Origin: Mariannaea sp. PMI_226
Taxonomy: Eukaryota; Ascomycota; Sordariomycetes; Hypocreales; Nectriaceae
Reading direction: 5' to 3'
NCBI GenBank assembly: GCA_024336345.1
Contig: JANFOG010000003.1
Location: 1,680,501 to 1,744,500 of the forward strand
DNA length: 64,000 nucleotides
Under the pieces are notes generated by a model. That model made no database searches and was not told where the DNA came from. It saw only the letters and a program-made list of their open reading frames with translations. Positions within the stretch are counted from its first letter, which is position 1. Each line of letters begins with the position of its first letter. Shown piece after piece: positions 1 to 12,146 of this stretch. A program made the position numbers and the translations under genes.

Positions 1-1458
1 ACCCGAGGAAGTGGCTTAGGCTTCCAGCACTTGGTCATCAACTCCGTTTTGCTGAACCTGATCGACCCAGTTCGTGGAAAGCCGACCAAAGGTCACCTTG
101 AAGGAAACCCCGATGACAATACTTTTATAAGTCATCAACTAAAGGAGAGATTCCTAGACTCATTTGCACTTATCTGCTCGACTGCAAGCTCCGGGAAGGA
201 GACCGCATCGGCTGTCTGTATAGAGCAGAATCAACAATCTGGAACAATTTTACGCGTCGCACGCAATCGCGGCCTATCGCAACAAGATCTAGGTATCCTT
301 AAAAGAGTGCTACAGATCCTTGTCGCCACTGCCAAGGGAGGTATGTAATCTGTTGATGACGACTGCCGTGCTAGAATTACTCACACCTCGCCTAATTCAG
401 AGAAGCTATCAATACAATCGGAGACTGAAATTCTTGAGGAGGTTGTCTATTTAGACAAACCCCGCATTCTATCACTTGTAGGGAAGCTTGAGAAGAGTGA
501 AATCGGACGCGTGTTTCAGCAAGCAATCTCCAGGCTGTCTGATAGATATTGCGATAAAGAAATACTGGAGGAACCGGGCTTCAGTCATTGGATCAAGACG
601 TGTCCTTTCACGACTACAACTCCAAGCTCATGGGAGAGGTCTCAATTGATTTCTCTTATCAAGTGGGCTGCAGAGGCAAGATGGGAGTACCCCGAACATT
701 TGCGTGTCTTGCTCCCCTATGGACCAATGGAAACTCCGCCCTGGATGGAAACTCTTTACAAACTTGCTCGCTATTGGGGAGCGGTTAAGTCCATGGTCAA
801 ACTTGCCGCGAAACAGCCTGATATCTTTGCCAATATTCATATTCAGGATGTTAGGCCCCCCGCGCAACAAAGATTCTCGCTTTCTCAGGAGAAAACGCCT
901 CTGCGGAAAGCTCTCAAGCGACTAGTCAAACAAGATTGCGAGATGACAATTAATAAGTTGGCTCAACGCTGGGGTACGGACGATGTAGATGCCAGGTTTC
1001 GCAGGGCATGTCGCTTGATGCTTACGTTCCATGCTGAAATGCAGCTTCTCGATTTCTACGATCGCAATCCAGCTTTAGTGCCAAAGTTGCGTTTGATGGG
1101 AACCAGTAAGAAAGCTTGCTATCTTTGTCACGAGTTTCTACTTCAGCATCCGCTCCGTCTCCGGGTATCGGCTTGCCATCAGAAGATCTATCCGACATGG
1201 ATGCCGCCATCCTGTCATGATATTCCTGGAGTGGCTAGAAACAAGCTTTTCTGGAATTTTAGTAAACACATTGAAAAAGTGATTGTGAAGGATCTGAGGA
1301 CTGGTCTGGCTGCTCCGCTGAGGCCGAGGAACAAGGATTCAACTGCAGGTCCATCGCTGACTGTTACAGCGACTCTCCCTACTGATGTATGGGTGCGCCA
1401 CATTGCACGACATCATCTACCGTTTGAAGGAGATCGTATTTCAGCTGACGAACATTAA
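1..1458 (+). CDS. OTT_1508-like nucleic-acid deaminase family protein, 5' end outside window
   Basis: Frame 1 is open from base 1, so the start lies upstream. I place one intron at 341-400 (GTATGT...TTCAG, 60 nt); exons 1-340 and 401-1458 then read through in phase. The visible C-terminal half carries the zinc-deaminase signature: His-Ala-Glu at 1030-1038 (zinc His and catalytic Glu) and Cys-Tyr-Leu-Cys at 1117-1128, preceded by GTSKKA, the layout of the fungal deaminases related to Orientia OTT_1508 (Pfam PF14441). Known for the family: fold and active site of the cytidine deaminase superfamily, substrate mostly untested. Inferred role: deamination of a nucleic acid base. No signal peptide or membrane segment is visible in the part present. 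It lies 491 bp upstream of a dynamin gene on the same strand. The family call is from motif memory, not a search. Confidence 0.8.
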
Positions 1459-1949
1459 AGGACGCTGACAAGACTATGAGAATGTTGACATACCATTATA
1501 CACAGATCAGCCTGGCAAGCTAGGTAGAAATTAATTCAAGGCCTTTCCAAGTTTCAGTATTTACCAAAGTACCAAACACATTGGTTTACTAGTATCAACA
1601 GAACGAGCTAGCTGGAATACTCATCTGCACAATTCAACTTTTGGCACAGCAAGCTGCAATGATGACTCTACGCGAGAGCGCTCAACAAGAACAATTGATT
1701 GCCAACGTAGCTTAAGCGGGCAGAGAAAGCTTGCCAAATTAATTATGGACCCAGGCGCATCTAGAACCACCCACACAGAGGCGTGCCGCAATGCCTTGCT
1801 GCCCAAACCTGCGGGAGGCCCTCCACACATCATTCAGCCTTATCGAAATGGGAGACCACACTGGCTCTGAGACGAGGTTAAAAGAGTGAGGTTTTTTGGG
1901 AAATTATCCTTTTTATAATCTTTCAAATGCACCATCGCTTATATCAAAC
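1459..1949. other. Intergenic, no gene seen
   Basis: It separates the deaminase from the dynamin gene. Short open frames here lack homology features. It would hold the deaminase 3' UTR and the dynamin promoter. No clear TATA box was found. Confidence 0.6.
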
Positions 1950-4433
1950 ATGGCAGCCGCAGACATCCCGACGGGGGGTCATCGAAACCTCTTAGATATC
2001 ATTGACAGCCTTCGTGCACAAGGGTTCAGCCGTTATGTCGACCTTCCCGAGATCATTGTCTGTGGAGATCAGTCTGCAGGTAAGAGCTCTGTCCTCGAGG
2101 CTATCTCTACTATGCCATTTCCCACCAAAGACAGCCTTTGTACTCGTTTCGCCACAGAGCTAGTTCTTCGCCGAGGCCCCGAAAAGAGCACAAAGGTATT
2201 CATCACACCGGGTGAGGGTCGATTTGACAACGTAAAGGAGGACCTCGAGCGTTGGCAGCCCCGGGCCAGCATAGACACGGACGGTCTTGAAGCGGTGACA
2301 GAGGAGGCATTGGAAGCCATGAAGTGTCCAGTGGCTCAAAGGTTTTACAACGACATCCTCCGCATTGAGCTGACCGGGCCTAATCAGCCGCATCTTACGA
2401 TGGTAGACCTCCCTGGCCTCTTCAGGACAGGCAATAAAGAGCAATCCGACGCCGATGCTGAGACAGTACGCATGATGGTTGAGAAATATATGGCTCGGCC
2501 AAGGAGCATCATCCTTGCCGTAGTATCGGCTAAGAGCGAGTATGTCCTTCAGGATGTGACATCAATGGCCAGAGATGCCGATCCAGAGCGGCTACGTACC
2601 ATGGGGCTGATCACAAAGCCTGATACCTTGCCTGTTGGTTCCGAATCCGAGGCATACTGGGTCCGCCTCGCTCAGAATACTGAGGTGGAGCTCCGTCTTG
2701 GATGGCACGTTCTACGGAACCGCAAGTTTGAGGAGCGGGGCTCGACCTTGGCCCAACGTGACACCACCGAGAAGGATTTCTTCTCCAGTGGTATCTGGAC
2801 TGTTGTCAATTCTTCACACTGTGGTGTGGCAGCTCTGAGGATTAGACTCAGTTCTATCCTAAAGGACCAGATTCTGTCTCAGCTACCAAGCCTAGTTCAA
2901 GATGTGGAAAATGGTATTCGTGAGTGTACAGAAAGGCTGGATAGGCTGGGCCCCGTCCGGGCAACTCAGGGGCAGCAGCTAAAATACCTTCTGCGTGTAA
3001 GCGAAGAGTATACATCCCTTATGAAACAGGCGATTGACGGCGCATACACGGATCGCTTCTTCGGCAGTAGAAAGAAGCGCGACGGGTATCCTATGAGACT
3101 CAGGGCTGTGGTGCAGAATCGATTGCTTGACTTTAGACAAGAGATGCTTCTGAATGGCCAGAGCCAGAGAATTACCGACTCGGAGAACGAAAGCGGAGAT
3201 GAGGAGGAAATTAGCGAGTCGCCTCGTATCCCTAGATCTCAATACGTTGAGGATGTCGCGCGACGCTTGAAGTTTAGCAAGGGACGCGAGCTTCCGGGTC
3301 TCTTCAACCCACTCATTGTGGGCGATCTCTTCGTAGAACAATGCGAACCGTGGCGAAGGATTGTTAGTGCTCTAGTCGAGGATATCGTGGAAGCTGCCCA
3401 TCAGACGACACAGCTTGTGATTCAACACGTCACTGCCAATGACGTCGTCATTGAGGTGCTCAAGTTTGTCCGCGAAAGCATAGAAGAACTACGAGTTGAA
3501 CTAGACGCAAAGGCCACCGAGTTACTCGACTCAGCCATGCAGCACCCAATTACATACAACCGGCAGCTCACGGAAAATGTCCAGAAGGCGCAACATGTTC
3601 GGAACAAGCGCGCAATTAAGCAACGAATTCGCAACATATTTGGCTCGCAGTACTTCGACGACGTGGAAAGGAGGATGAATCTCAATCCCGTACAATTCGT
3701 TGACCTCTTGGCAAATAGCCTTGGACCTGATATGGAGCTATTCGGAAGCTCTACGGCAGTTGACTACATGGAAGCATACTACAAGGCAGGTTCTGCTTAG
3801 GTCGCAAATCTCTCCCACATGTGCTGACCGTCATTTGGTTTTTAGGTGGCAATGAACAGATTTATTGACGACATTAGCGTATTGGCCATCGAAAACTGCC
3901 TCATTGGTAAGGTTTCTGAGCTCTTTAGGCCCAGCAAGATCTTAGAAATGGCCACCGAGGACATCTCTCGCCTGGCAGGTGAGACTGAAGAATCATCTGT
4001 TGAGAGAAAGCGCCTGGAAGATAAGCGAAAAATCCTCGATACGGGGTTACGGGGTCTCAAGGGCCTACGACATGAAGGGCAATTTGCCCAACCTGCTAAA
4101 TGGGATTCTGTGTTACCAGAAAAAGAGACGAGCAAGTGTGGTGAGAATACGCGTCCTGTAGAGAAAGCACCGGCCACCAGCTATGTTAGTGAGGCTTCTC
4201 ATAGCATGGACCTTCAAGATAAAGCAGACCTTCCGATTGTCGGATACTTTGAGAGAGAGTTGCCTATCTCATCAGGAACTAAAGTGTGGACGGCCGAGCA
4301 ATCGCAGAGTTCACAGGATGACGAATCAGATGTTCCAAAGCCGCCAATGCGGATGGGCAAGAAAAAGAAAGAAAAAAAGAAACGTAAGGGTTCCGTCGAA
4401 GAGCTTAGCTACCCAGAGCCAGAGCAATTCTAG
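1950..4433 (+). CDS. Dynamin-family GTPase
   Basis: Two exons, 1950-3785 and 3846-4433, give 807 aa. The first ATG in frame is at 1950; codons upstream are open but lack an ATG. The GTPase domain is complete: P-loop GDQSAGKSS at residues 39-47, switch II DLPG at 153-156 and TKPD at 222-225. A middle/stalk region follows, then a GED-like segment (AYYK|VAMNRFIDD...LAIENCLI) that crosses the intron. The tail is Lys/Ser-rich (KKKKEKKKRK), a possible nuclear or membrane-binding patch. No PH or proline-rich domain is seen, so this is the fungal Mx/Vps1-like architecture rather than classical endocytic dynamin. Family members self-assemble on membranes and hydrolyse GTP; the exact role here is unknown. 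The intron appears to be GC-AG (GCAGGT...TTTTAG), because the nearest GT donor breaks the frame. Neighbour upstream: putative deaminase. Confidence 0.9.
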
Positions 4434-4930
4434 GTTGCAACGGTTACGCAGCATTTTATCAAAGGCAAAGGAGGACAAACAGCACCACCAGAATCCTCTT
4501 AGAATATGGGCAATGAAATGAGAATCGCAGACATAAGCACTCCGGACTGTTTGAAGATTGAGAAGACCTGTGCGTAGTGATATATCACCTACCTTATTGA
4601 TTGATAGAAATAAGGCAAGAATAACTCAACGTGTGATTGCGGTCGCTGTTTTTCCTTGCGGGTTGAATGTCAATATTCGCTTGTGCCCATACCCCAAATG
4701 CACCGCATATTCAGGTGCATCTTACCACAATGACACAAATGCTAGTCCTGCTCAACAGCATATTCCACCGCCAGGCTGTGTATTTTCACATAAACAGAGG
4801 GAGACATCAGTTGGAAGGAGGTAAGGGTCTTCAATTCAGGGGTATCTAAGAAAAAAACGGTTTGCAAACTGAAGCGTGCCTCGTCCTCCTCCCCCCTACA
4901 GACAGCTAGATCCAGGAAAACCAGCCCGGA
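4434..4930. other. Tail-to-tail intergenic, no gene seen
   Basis: It lies between the convergent dynamin and potassium transporter genes and would hold both 3' ends. Small ORFs are unsupported. No terminator-like element can be defined by eye. Confidence 0.6.
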
Positions 4931-7392
4931 TCAAATTTCCTTCACAAAACCAACCTCTACAAGATTGTTGTAGTCCATGTCGAGATCAGCGAGCTTCGCT
5001 CTTGAATTCTCCCTAATCCACAGAAACATCTGCAGCAGGAGTCCCCTGGCGATGCGTTGCACTAAGTTCCCGGACTTCCACCGAATTCGCATGAGTTGCT
5101 TGCCTAGTACATAGACAGTCTGCGAATCCTTCGCTTTCTCAAGCACTTCAAGCTCCTGCCGCACGGCCTCAGGCAGATTCTCCTGGCCTGAACCGGTAAC
5201 TTCAGTCGCTCGGCGGATGAAGCTGGTCAGTTGTTCAACGATAATTGAGCCAAGATTCGGTGTGAGGACATCATCCATATATCCATGGCGCAGTGTGAGC
5301 CGATATGTTGACGGCATGTTTGGTATGGCCCGAGTAAGGACAAAGCGCTCTTCGATTGGTACCGTGGGAACCGAGACAGGACGCATGTGGAAGAAGATGA
5401 CGACGTCGGGGCGAGACTTGAACTTGCAGATAAACTGTGTGAATACTTTTGGGATTAAATTTCCGGTTGTGCCTATTTTGTCAAAGAAGATTCCAAGACC
5501 AGAAACGGTCGGGATGGTATCTCCGCCAAAAGTTGGTGTGAGGGTTAGTGGTTTCTGCACCTTGGCGCTGTTGCCCGTAGACTCCTTGGATGTCGGTCGC
5601 GAAAACTGAAACAGCTGGTGACTCGCAATACGGTCCTCGCGCTCTGCGGTCCACTGTTGCTCTTTTCCCCAGCGCCAGAGAATGAAGATGCTGGAGAGGA
5701 CGACTGCCAGGAGAAGAGTGAACCAAGCGCCATCTGGGACCTTTCGGAGGGCCGAGGACATGAAGGCGCCCTCCAGCCCGCCAAAGGTAAGGAAACAGAA
5801 AAATACAATCAACAAAGGAATGCGCCAAATAATTATCGCTACGAGAGATAGCATGCAAGTAGTGATAATGGTCACAATGATGACGCAAACGCCGTACGCA
5901 TTTCCAAGACTCGTCGTCTGTACCAGTTAATTATTGTCACGCCTCAACTCTCCACCAATAGTACTTACATTGTTGTAGACGGCAGTCACAACGACAGTAC
6001 CAATCATCAGCAGCCAGTTTGCCAAGGGCATGTAGACTTGGTCATGAAACCGGCGACTTGTATGAACAGTCTTGATATGAGGGAAGTAGCTAAGCCTCAT
6101 AACCTGCGATAGTAGTTGAAAGGAGCTGGTGATCATGGCTTGGCTGGCGACGATGGCTGCCAGAACTGCAATTACAAGACCAAAATAGAGTGTACCTGGA
6201 GGCAAGGTGTTGAAGAAGGGGTTTGTGTACGCCTCCCCGGTGCTGTCCACGGAAATGTATGCCGCCTGTCCAATGTAGGCAAAGAGGAGACACGGGAAAA
6301 CGAGGCAGAGCCACGAGAGCTGTATACTTCGCTTGCCAAAGGCACCCAGGTCAGCAAACAAAGCCTCTACACCAGTAAAGGCTAGAAGCAGACCACCGAG
6401 AGACTCCCAGCCCGCACGACCGTTACGAACGAGGTATGCGAACGCATAATGTGGGCTGAAGGCTTTCAGCACGGTGTAGTCATGGAGAATCAGATTGTAG
6501 ATGCTGCAACAGAAATTGAAAAGCAGCCAGACGATGACTACAGGAGCGAACAGGGTGCCAACTTTCGCCGTACCGAAAGGCTGAATCAGAAACAGGAAGA
6601 CGAGAATGCCGCATGATATTCCCACAATCGCGCTTGTTTCCAATTCCGGATTTGTCACTCTAATTCCCTGAATGGCACCAAGGACTGACTGAGCGGGTGT
6701 GAGGACTCCATCAGCCATGACCATGGACACGCCCAGCACTCCGATGCATTTGAGCGCTATCTGGGAGGCTGCACTGTTCTCAAGGAACGCGCGAACAGTC
6801 CTTCCAGGAGGCTTCATGTCACCAGTGAGTTGACGCTGGAGTCGGACCATGCCAGAGGTGTTGGGGTCTCCCCGAACAATGTTGGCGTGACGAGCAAGGA
6901 GCGAGTAGATAGCGAAGGTGCCTCCCTGGCCATCGTCATCCGCAGAGAGGACGATGAAACAATACTTGACAGAAACGATGAGGATGAGTGACCAAATGAT
7001 GATGGATAGGGAGCCGACGAGATCGTCCCACGAAGGTTGTGACGTGAAGGTCGAGCTATAGACATAGAGCGGACTGGTCCCGATGTCACCATAAATAACG
7101 CCAGTGCTCTGCCAGGCCAGCCAGAGAAGCATAAAGCCTTTGTGATTCTACGACGCGGCACGCTGCCATCAGTCCTCGTTTGTAGTACACAGCGTATTCC
7201 TTTGAGACGAGAGCTCACCTGTTTGTGGCTTTGGTTAAGGTCACTATCTGCAATTTGCCGGGCCTTTTCTTCATTGTCGATGTCCCAAACCTCTTGGAGC
7301 GAGGTGTTGTCGGTGACTGGTGCAGCAGTCTGAGAGGTATGACCGATTGGAGGGTCGTCGTCCCCGCCATGCCCGGTCATCGCGGAGGTCAT
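4931..7392 (-). CDS. HAK/KUP-family potassium transporter
   Basis: Three exons on the minus strand, 7392-7219, 7147-5969 and 5917-4931, make 779 aa, normal for fungal HAK transporters. Introns are 7218-7148 (71 nt) and 5968-5918 (51 nt, GTAAGT...TACAG). Exon 1 gives a hydrophilic cytosolic N-terminus (58 aa). Exon 2 begins with the family hallmark LLWLAWQSTGVIYGDIGTSPLYVYSS and carries most membrane spans. Exon 3 adds TTSLGNAYG, more spans and the cytosolic C-terminal region. The start is the ATG at 7392, and the acceptor is set by KGFMLLWLAWQS. Family role: high-affinity K+ uptake, probably H+-coupled, at the plasma membrane. It is convergent with the dynamin gene and has a long, gene-poor upstream region. 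The protein family is certain; K+ affinity and regulation cannot be read from sequence. Confidence 0.95.
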
Positions 7393-7519
7393 TTTTCCTT
7401 ATAGGAGAAGTAGGTCAACAAACAGTGCGGAAGTACTATATTAGGAATAAGGGTAAGAGAAACGTAGGGAATGAGTAGGAAATTCGAGATGGATTCGTGG
7501 TTGAATGTGGGTAAGCTCT

Positions 7520-7740
7520 TTAAATGAGGATGCCCTCTTGGAACCAACCTCGTCCGACTTTTTGGCACCAACTCTCCCATTTGGGAGAGTTCCTCTCGTC
7601 CATCGGTGAGTTTCCCATCACCTCAATGAGGCCCAGCAGCGTGGCCAAATCGCGCATTTCTTCGTCATCCCACCGTCAAACCCCACAAGCGATATGAGGC
7701 CCTCGATAGAGACTCCATGAAGTTCCTCGCCTAGCGGCGA
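7520..7740 (-). pseudogene. Decayed coding remnant, family unknown
   Basis: Minus-strand frame 7740 to about 7680 reads GEELHGVSIEGLISLVGFDG. A one-base loss then moves the reading into a second frame, continuing DDEEMRDLATLLGLIEVMGN and ending at TAA (7522-7520). The two halves join naturally as one C-terminus if a single base is restored. Just upstream in the same direction a GTGAGA...CGCTAG segment (44 nt, short for an intron) could join QYVIGT to GEELHG, and before that the frame carries a TGA. This suggests a gene broken by several lesions. I do not recognise the family. There is no sign of expression. Confidence 0.4.
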
Positions 7741-10263
7741 TCAGAATGGGCAGAGATATCTATCCGTTTCTCACCAGTACCAATAACGTATTGTCATTGA
7801 GCATATCTGTGCTGCAACTCCAGGGGCTTCCTGACAGGATTGGTGCGAAAGAGCGGCACTACGACATTTTGCGTTTGGCGACATGTCGTTGCGCCCGCTA
7901 CTGCGCTCAGACCATGGTAACGGACGGGAGTTTGTATTTTTCCTCATTTGCGGTATCCACGTGCGAGGGATTTGCGAGGCGGGCGTGGGATATTATACCG
8001 CACATGGCGACTCTAGCCTGCTTAGGCCCCAGGCGGAGCGGGAGGCCTCCTGGCTGTCTGTTGGACTTGACAAACAGGGAATGTCTCTCGCTGAACACGC
8101 GGGGTTTTCTGCTCATTCACCAGCCCACAGATTCCGACTTTGGTAACATCTTTCGATACAGAGTCCTCCCAGAAAGACGCGCAGAAGGGTTTGGCAATGC
8201 AGAGAGGCTACTCCCGGCGTCAACGGAGACTAAAAGTTGACCATGTCTCTTTGGGATAGAGGCTGACGAACAGGTATCATAGCGCGTAGTATAATTTGTA
8301 GCCAAGACTTGGGCCGTTCGATTGACTATATCAACATCCCTGCCAAGCCGGCTTCCCCCACAGGTGAACAGTGCAGCTTCTTGGCCCACGTCACCCAGGC
8401 CGGGGGATGCGAGATGCGCTCCCTGTCTTCGATCCCAGAGAAACTTGTAGTACCCTCGGCGGTTTGTCTGCCATGGTGTTCCTATGTCATCTGGAGCTGG
8501 AGCCGCCCAGCATCTCGCATCAGAGGAACTGAGGCTGCCTTGCCATACGGAATCGAATCAGCTTGGGGACGCTGTATTAGTAGAGCCATTATTCCTCATG
8601 GGTCTCCAAGGACATGTTACATGAGTGGTGAGTTATGGTAAAATAACCCAGCGTTGGCGCTTACAACGCGTTTGAATACCTCCAAGTACCCTGGTTAGCA
8701 GAGCAAGTAAGCTACCCTGCCCTGCTGGTCATAGGCTGCTGTGAAATTTAAATAAACATTGGTCAATGTGTGGAAGTGCTATCAGTGCCATTTATTAAAA
8801 TAAAAGGGGAAGATTAATGACTCCCCAAGGCGCAATTGTGGATTTCATCAATGAATTGTTTGTTTGTATAAGATGATCGAGGGAGCCAAAGTAGCGTGAG
8901 GAGTGTTGGCGGAAATTACGGGGAATCCGTACAATTTGTTTCTTTTCCAGTGACCATCTTTCTTGCATCCTATCGAATAAAACGGGTATTCTCCTTTACC
9001 TATTCTTGAATCAAATCTACCAAAAAATGAAACCGCTTATTGGATAGTGTGTATACAAATCTACTTGTTACTTGTCCTCATTCGACAATGCGTAGAGGAG
9101 ACATATTACACCAATTTGATCCACTCCATCCAGCTGCATAATCTGGTCCCTCTTTTTCTTTTTGAAGTTCACATCGAAGAAAAGTAAGATCGGAGAGGCA
9201 CTATCTGCGAAGATCATGGGGAAATGTGTTAAAATGTGTTAGTCTGGTGTGAATTCTTCGTACATTGGATGGTGATATCTGAGTTGGCAGCTTCAGGATC
9301 AGTCCACATTGTTTACACCAATGGCCCTATGAAGCAAATTCTTAGTTCAATGGATCAGATCTTGCAAGACTGACTCTTCCGAATTCAAGAACAAGGGCGA
9401 TTGTCGTAGAAATATATATATGACTTTTCGCTTTCTTGTTTTCGCCCTTCTGATCATTTGTCAATAGCAAGTGCCTAGATTGAATCTATCTAGCAAATCA
9501 AGGTTATTTGTTAGTGATCGTACCCTAGACTAACCTACTCACCTTCGCCTACTTAATTGACCAAACTCAGTACGAATTGCTTTTACTTCCAAGTCGGTTC
9601 ACTCAAAGCAGCCCTCCCTCAGCTGATAAATGATAGTGCAAGTCCCCGTTCCCTAGGAATTAGGCGTTAGCGACAACTCAAACTCCGCTCAACGCCCAGT
9701 CTTACATTTCGCTGCTAGCATCTAGGCACGTTTTGCCTCTCCCACTTCAAAGATATTCAGGCCTAATCTACCTACGTGTTTATTTTTGCTCCTCTTTTTG
9801 TACAAAATTTAGGCATGATAGGGTATGGGATATTGCGATGCTAGTTTTCGGGTCAACAAACAATCCCAGCCGCCGACAGTTCATCTCAAAACTGTATGCG
9901 CCTATTTTAATAACCTAGGTAGGCAGATGGCGGAATGGCTCAAGACCCAGTTCCTATTATCGGCGTCGGCGGCCGATGGCCGGGTTTGTGGGGACCCCCC
10001 AGGCTTGGAGGCCCGACATTGGAACACAAAGACTTTTGACTTACGAAGCCACCGTAGGAGAAACCCAAAGGCCGAGATTACGAAGGGTTTGGCAAAGGAA
10101 CCTTGTGGAAACAGAAGATCGCCGTTTTCGGAGGAGGTTCAAGTTATCGCAGTTGGGTATCTTGGCTTCTACTGTTTTGGTCTCATATATGGGTCCTCGC
10201 CAAGCCCGCCCCGAGTCTCTCAACGGAGGATCAATTGCATGAAGCCTTTTTCTATTGTCAGCC
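7741..10263. other. Long intergenic region with weak ORFs only
   Basis: It holds an ATG-initiated 164-codon plus-strand frame (7746-8240) with no recognisable domain and irregular composition, opposite the possible decayed gene at 7520-8116, so I do not call it a gene. From 8640 to 9800 the DNA is AT-rich and I see nothing in it. At about 9939-10240 three frames hold fragments faintly like an FAD-monooxygenase N-terminus (PVPIIGVGG), too weak to annotate. The 3' end includes the promoter and 5' UTR of the AtuA gene. Confidence 0.5.
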
Positions 10264-12146
10264 ATGATTCAGAAACCTCCCATTCGAATAGGAAATGTGT
10301 CTGGAGCGACAGGCGACCATCCCCACGCCATGGCGCGTATGGTGCGCTCCGGCGACGTACATGTCATCACTGGGGACTGGCTGTCCGAGATGAACATTGC
10401 CTGGAACGCTATCACACGTCAAGAAGTTGATGAAAGTCTGGGGTATGAGAATGGATTTTACGAGCAGCTCGAGGAATGCATCGACGACATCATGACCAGG
10501 GATATTCGAGTAGTAACGAATGCGGGTGCGCTGAACACCATGGGCCTCTATAACAAGGTCAGGGACTTGTGCAAACGGCGGGGTTACGAAGATTCCATGA
10601 TAGCAGCAGTTCTAGGTGACGACGTCTCCCACCTCTTTGCCGATAGCAACAACAGGAAGCCCATCAGCGTCGTACACCTCGACCACCCAGAGCTATCGCT
10701 GGATGACTGGGGCTTTACACCCTGCTCTGGGAATGCTTACATCGGCTGCTGGGGCATTGTCAAGGCATTGCGAGCTGGCGCTCGCATTGTTATATGTGGA
10801 AGATGTACCGATGCTTCGCCTGTTATGGGTGCTGCCGCCTGGTACTATGGATGGGGCGAGACTCAGTACGAGGAGCTGGCTGGCTCGTTGCTGGCGGCCC
10901 ATTTGATTGAATGCGGCCCATATGTGACAGGCGCCAACTTCTCGGGCTTCAAAGACTTCCTCCCTGACCTAGTGGATCTGGCCTTTCCTGTTGCCGAAAT
11001 TGATTTTCGTGGCGGAGCCGTGATTACAAGGACAGGAGAGGGCGGCGGACATGTCACTAAAGAGACTGTAACAGCGCAGATGCTATATGAGCTTCAGGGA
11101 CATCTATACCTCAATCCTGATGTCGTGGGCGACTTGTCTCAAACAAGAATCGAGAGTATTGGCCCGAATCGCGTGCTAGTTTCGGGCGTAAAGGGCCTTG
11201 CTCCTCCATCGACGACAAAGGCCATGATCGCAGCTAAGGGAGGATACCAGGCAGAAGCCACGTTTTATCTCAATGGTATTGATGTATCGCAAAAGGCGGC
11301 CATGATGAAGAATCAACTCAGCCATATCTTTCGCAACAGCAAATTCAGCAAACTTAGTATTGAGCTGTACGGCACCCAAGCCGAGAACCCATCGTCCCAG
11401 CAAGCGGGGACTGTGTCACTGCGGGTTTTTGCTCAGGCTCGCAAAAGGGAGGACATCGAGCCAAGCAAGTTCAAGGTCCCCATCTACGCGATCCGCATGC
11501 AGAGTTACCCGGGTTATCATATGAACCTCGACTTCCGGACCATGGAACCTCGACCCTTCATGGAGATGTTTCCGGCGCTGATGCCTTTGTCAGCCATCGA
11601 CCACCGAGTACAGATGAGCACTGGAGAAATCATCCCCGTTGATCCTCCAAAAACCACAGCATCATACCCGGTCTTGCGACCATCTGCGGACACAGAAAGC
11701 CCGGTGGACCTTCTCTCGTTCGGACCAACGCAGTTTGTACCACTTGGCAGCATAGTGCACGCGCGGTCTGGCGACAAAGCCGACAACTCTAACGTGGGCT
11801 TTTTTGTCCGCCATACCGACGAATATCCTTGGCTGAGAACACTACTGAGCACTCAGAAGCTGAAGCAACTGCTTGGGGATGACTGGTACAAGACAGATAC
11901 CAGGAGGCGGGTAGAGCGAGTTGAGTTTCCTCACATCAACGCCGTACACTTGTAAGAGAACCAACTCTATGCTTGCAAAGCATAAACTTCGTTTGCTGAC
12001 ATTGGATTAGCCGAATCCTGGATAATTTGAATGGGGGCATTGCGTCGTCCGATCGAATCGATGGGCTAGGTAAGGGTATCGCTGAGTACTTGCGTAGTAA
12101 ATATGTCGACGTCCCAAAAATATTTCTAGATAGAGGATACATATGA
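10264..12146 (+). CDS. AtuA-family (DUF1446) acyclic terpene utilisation-like protein
   Basis: Exons 10264-11951 and 12011-12146 encode 607 aa. The intron 11952-12010 has GTAAGA, a GCTGAC branch region and GATTAG. Without splicing, the frame stops at once; with it, the protein gains a 45-residue tail. The start is the ATG at 10264 (MIQKPPIRIGNVSGATGDHP). The N-terminal two thirds match AtuA (PF07287): IRIGNVSGATGD, then VVTNAGALN, a metal/phosphate-like GEGGGH segment and GRCTDASPV. The C-terminal part contains ARSGDKADNSNVGFFVR, typical of the domain that follows AtuA. Bacterial AtuA belongs to the citronellol/geraniol pathway with geranyl-CoA carboxylase; its precise reaction is not established, and fungal homologues are uncharacterised. 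No targeting peptide is visible. It lies next to a Zn2Cys6 regulator and an ACS permease, suggesting uptake and breakdown of an organic acid or terpenoid (inference). Confidence 0.9.

Noticed and set aside
7746..8240. 164-codon plus-strand ORF with ATG
   Set aside because: No domain, signal or splice logic; irregular composition, and it lies opposite coding-like antisense fragments.
9939..10240. Possible FAD-monooxygenase N-terminus (PVPIIGVGG)
   Set aside because: The resemblance is spread over different frames and stops after a few residues; no continuous model.
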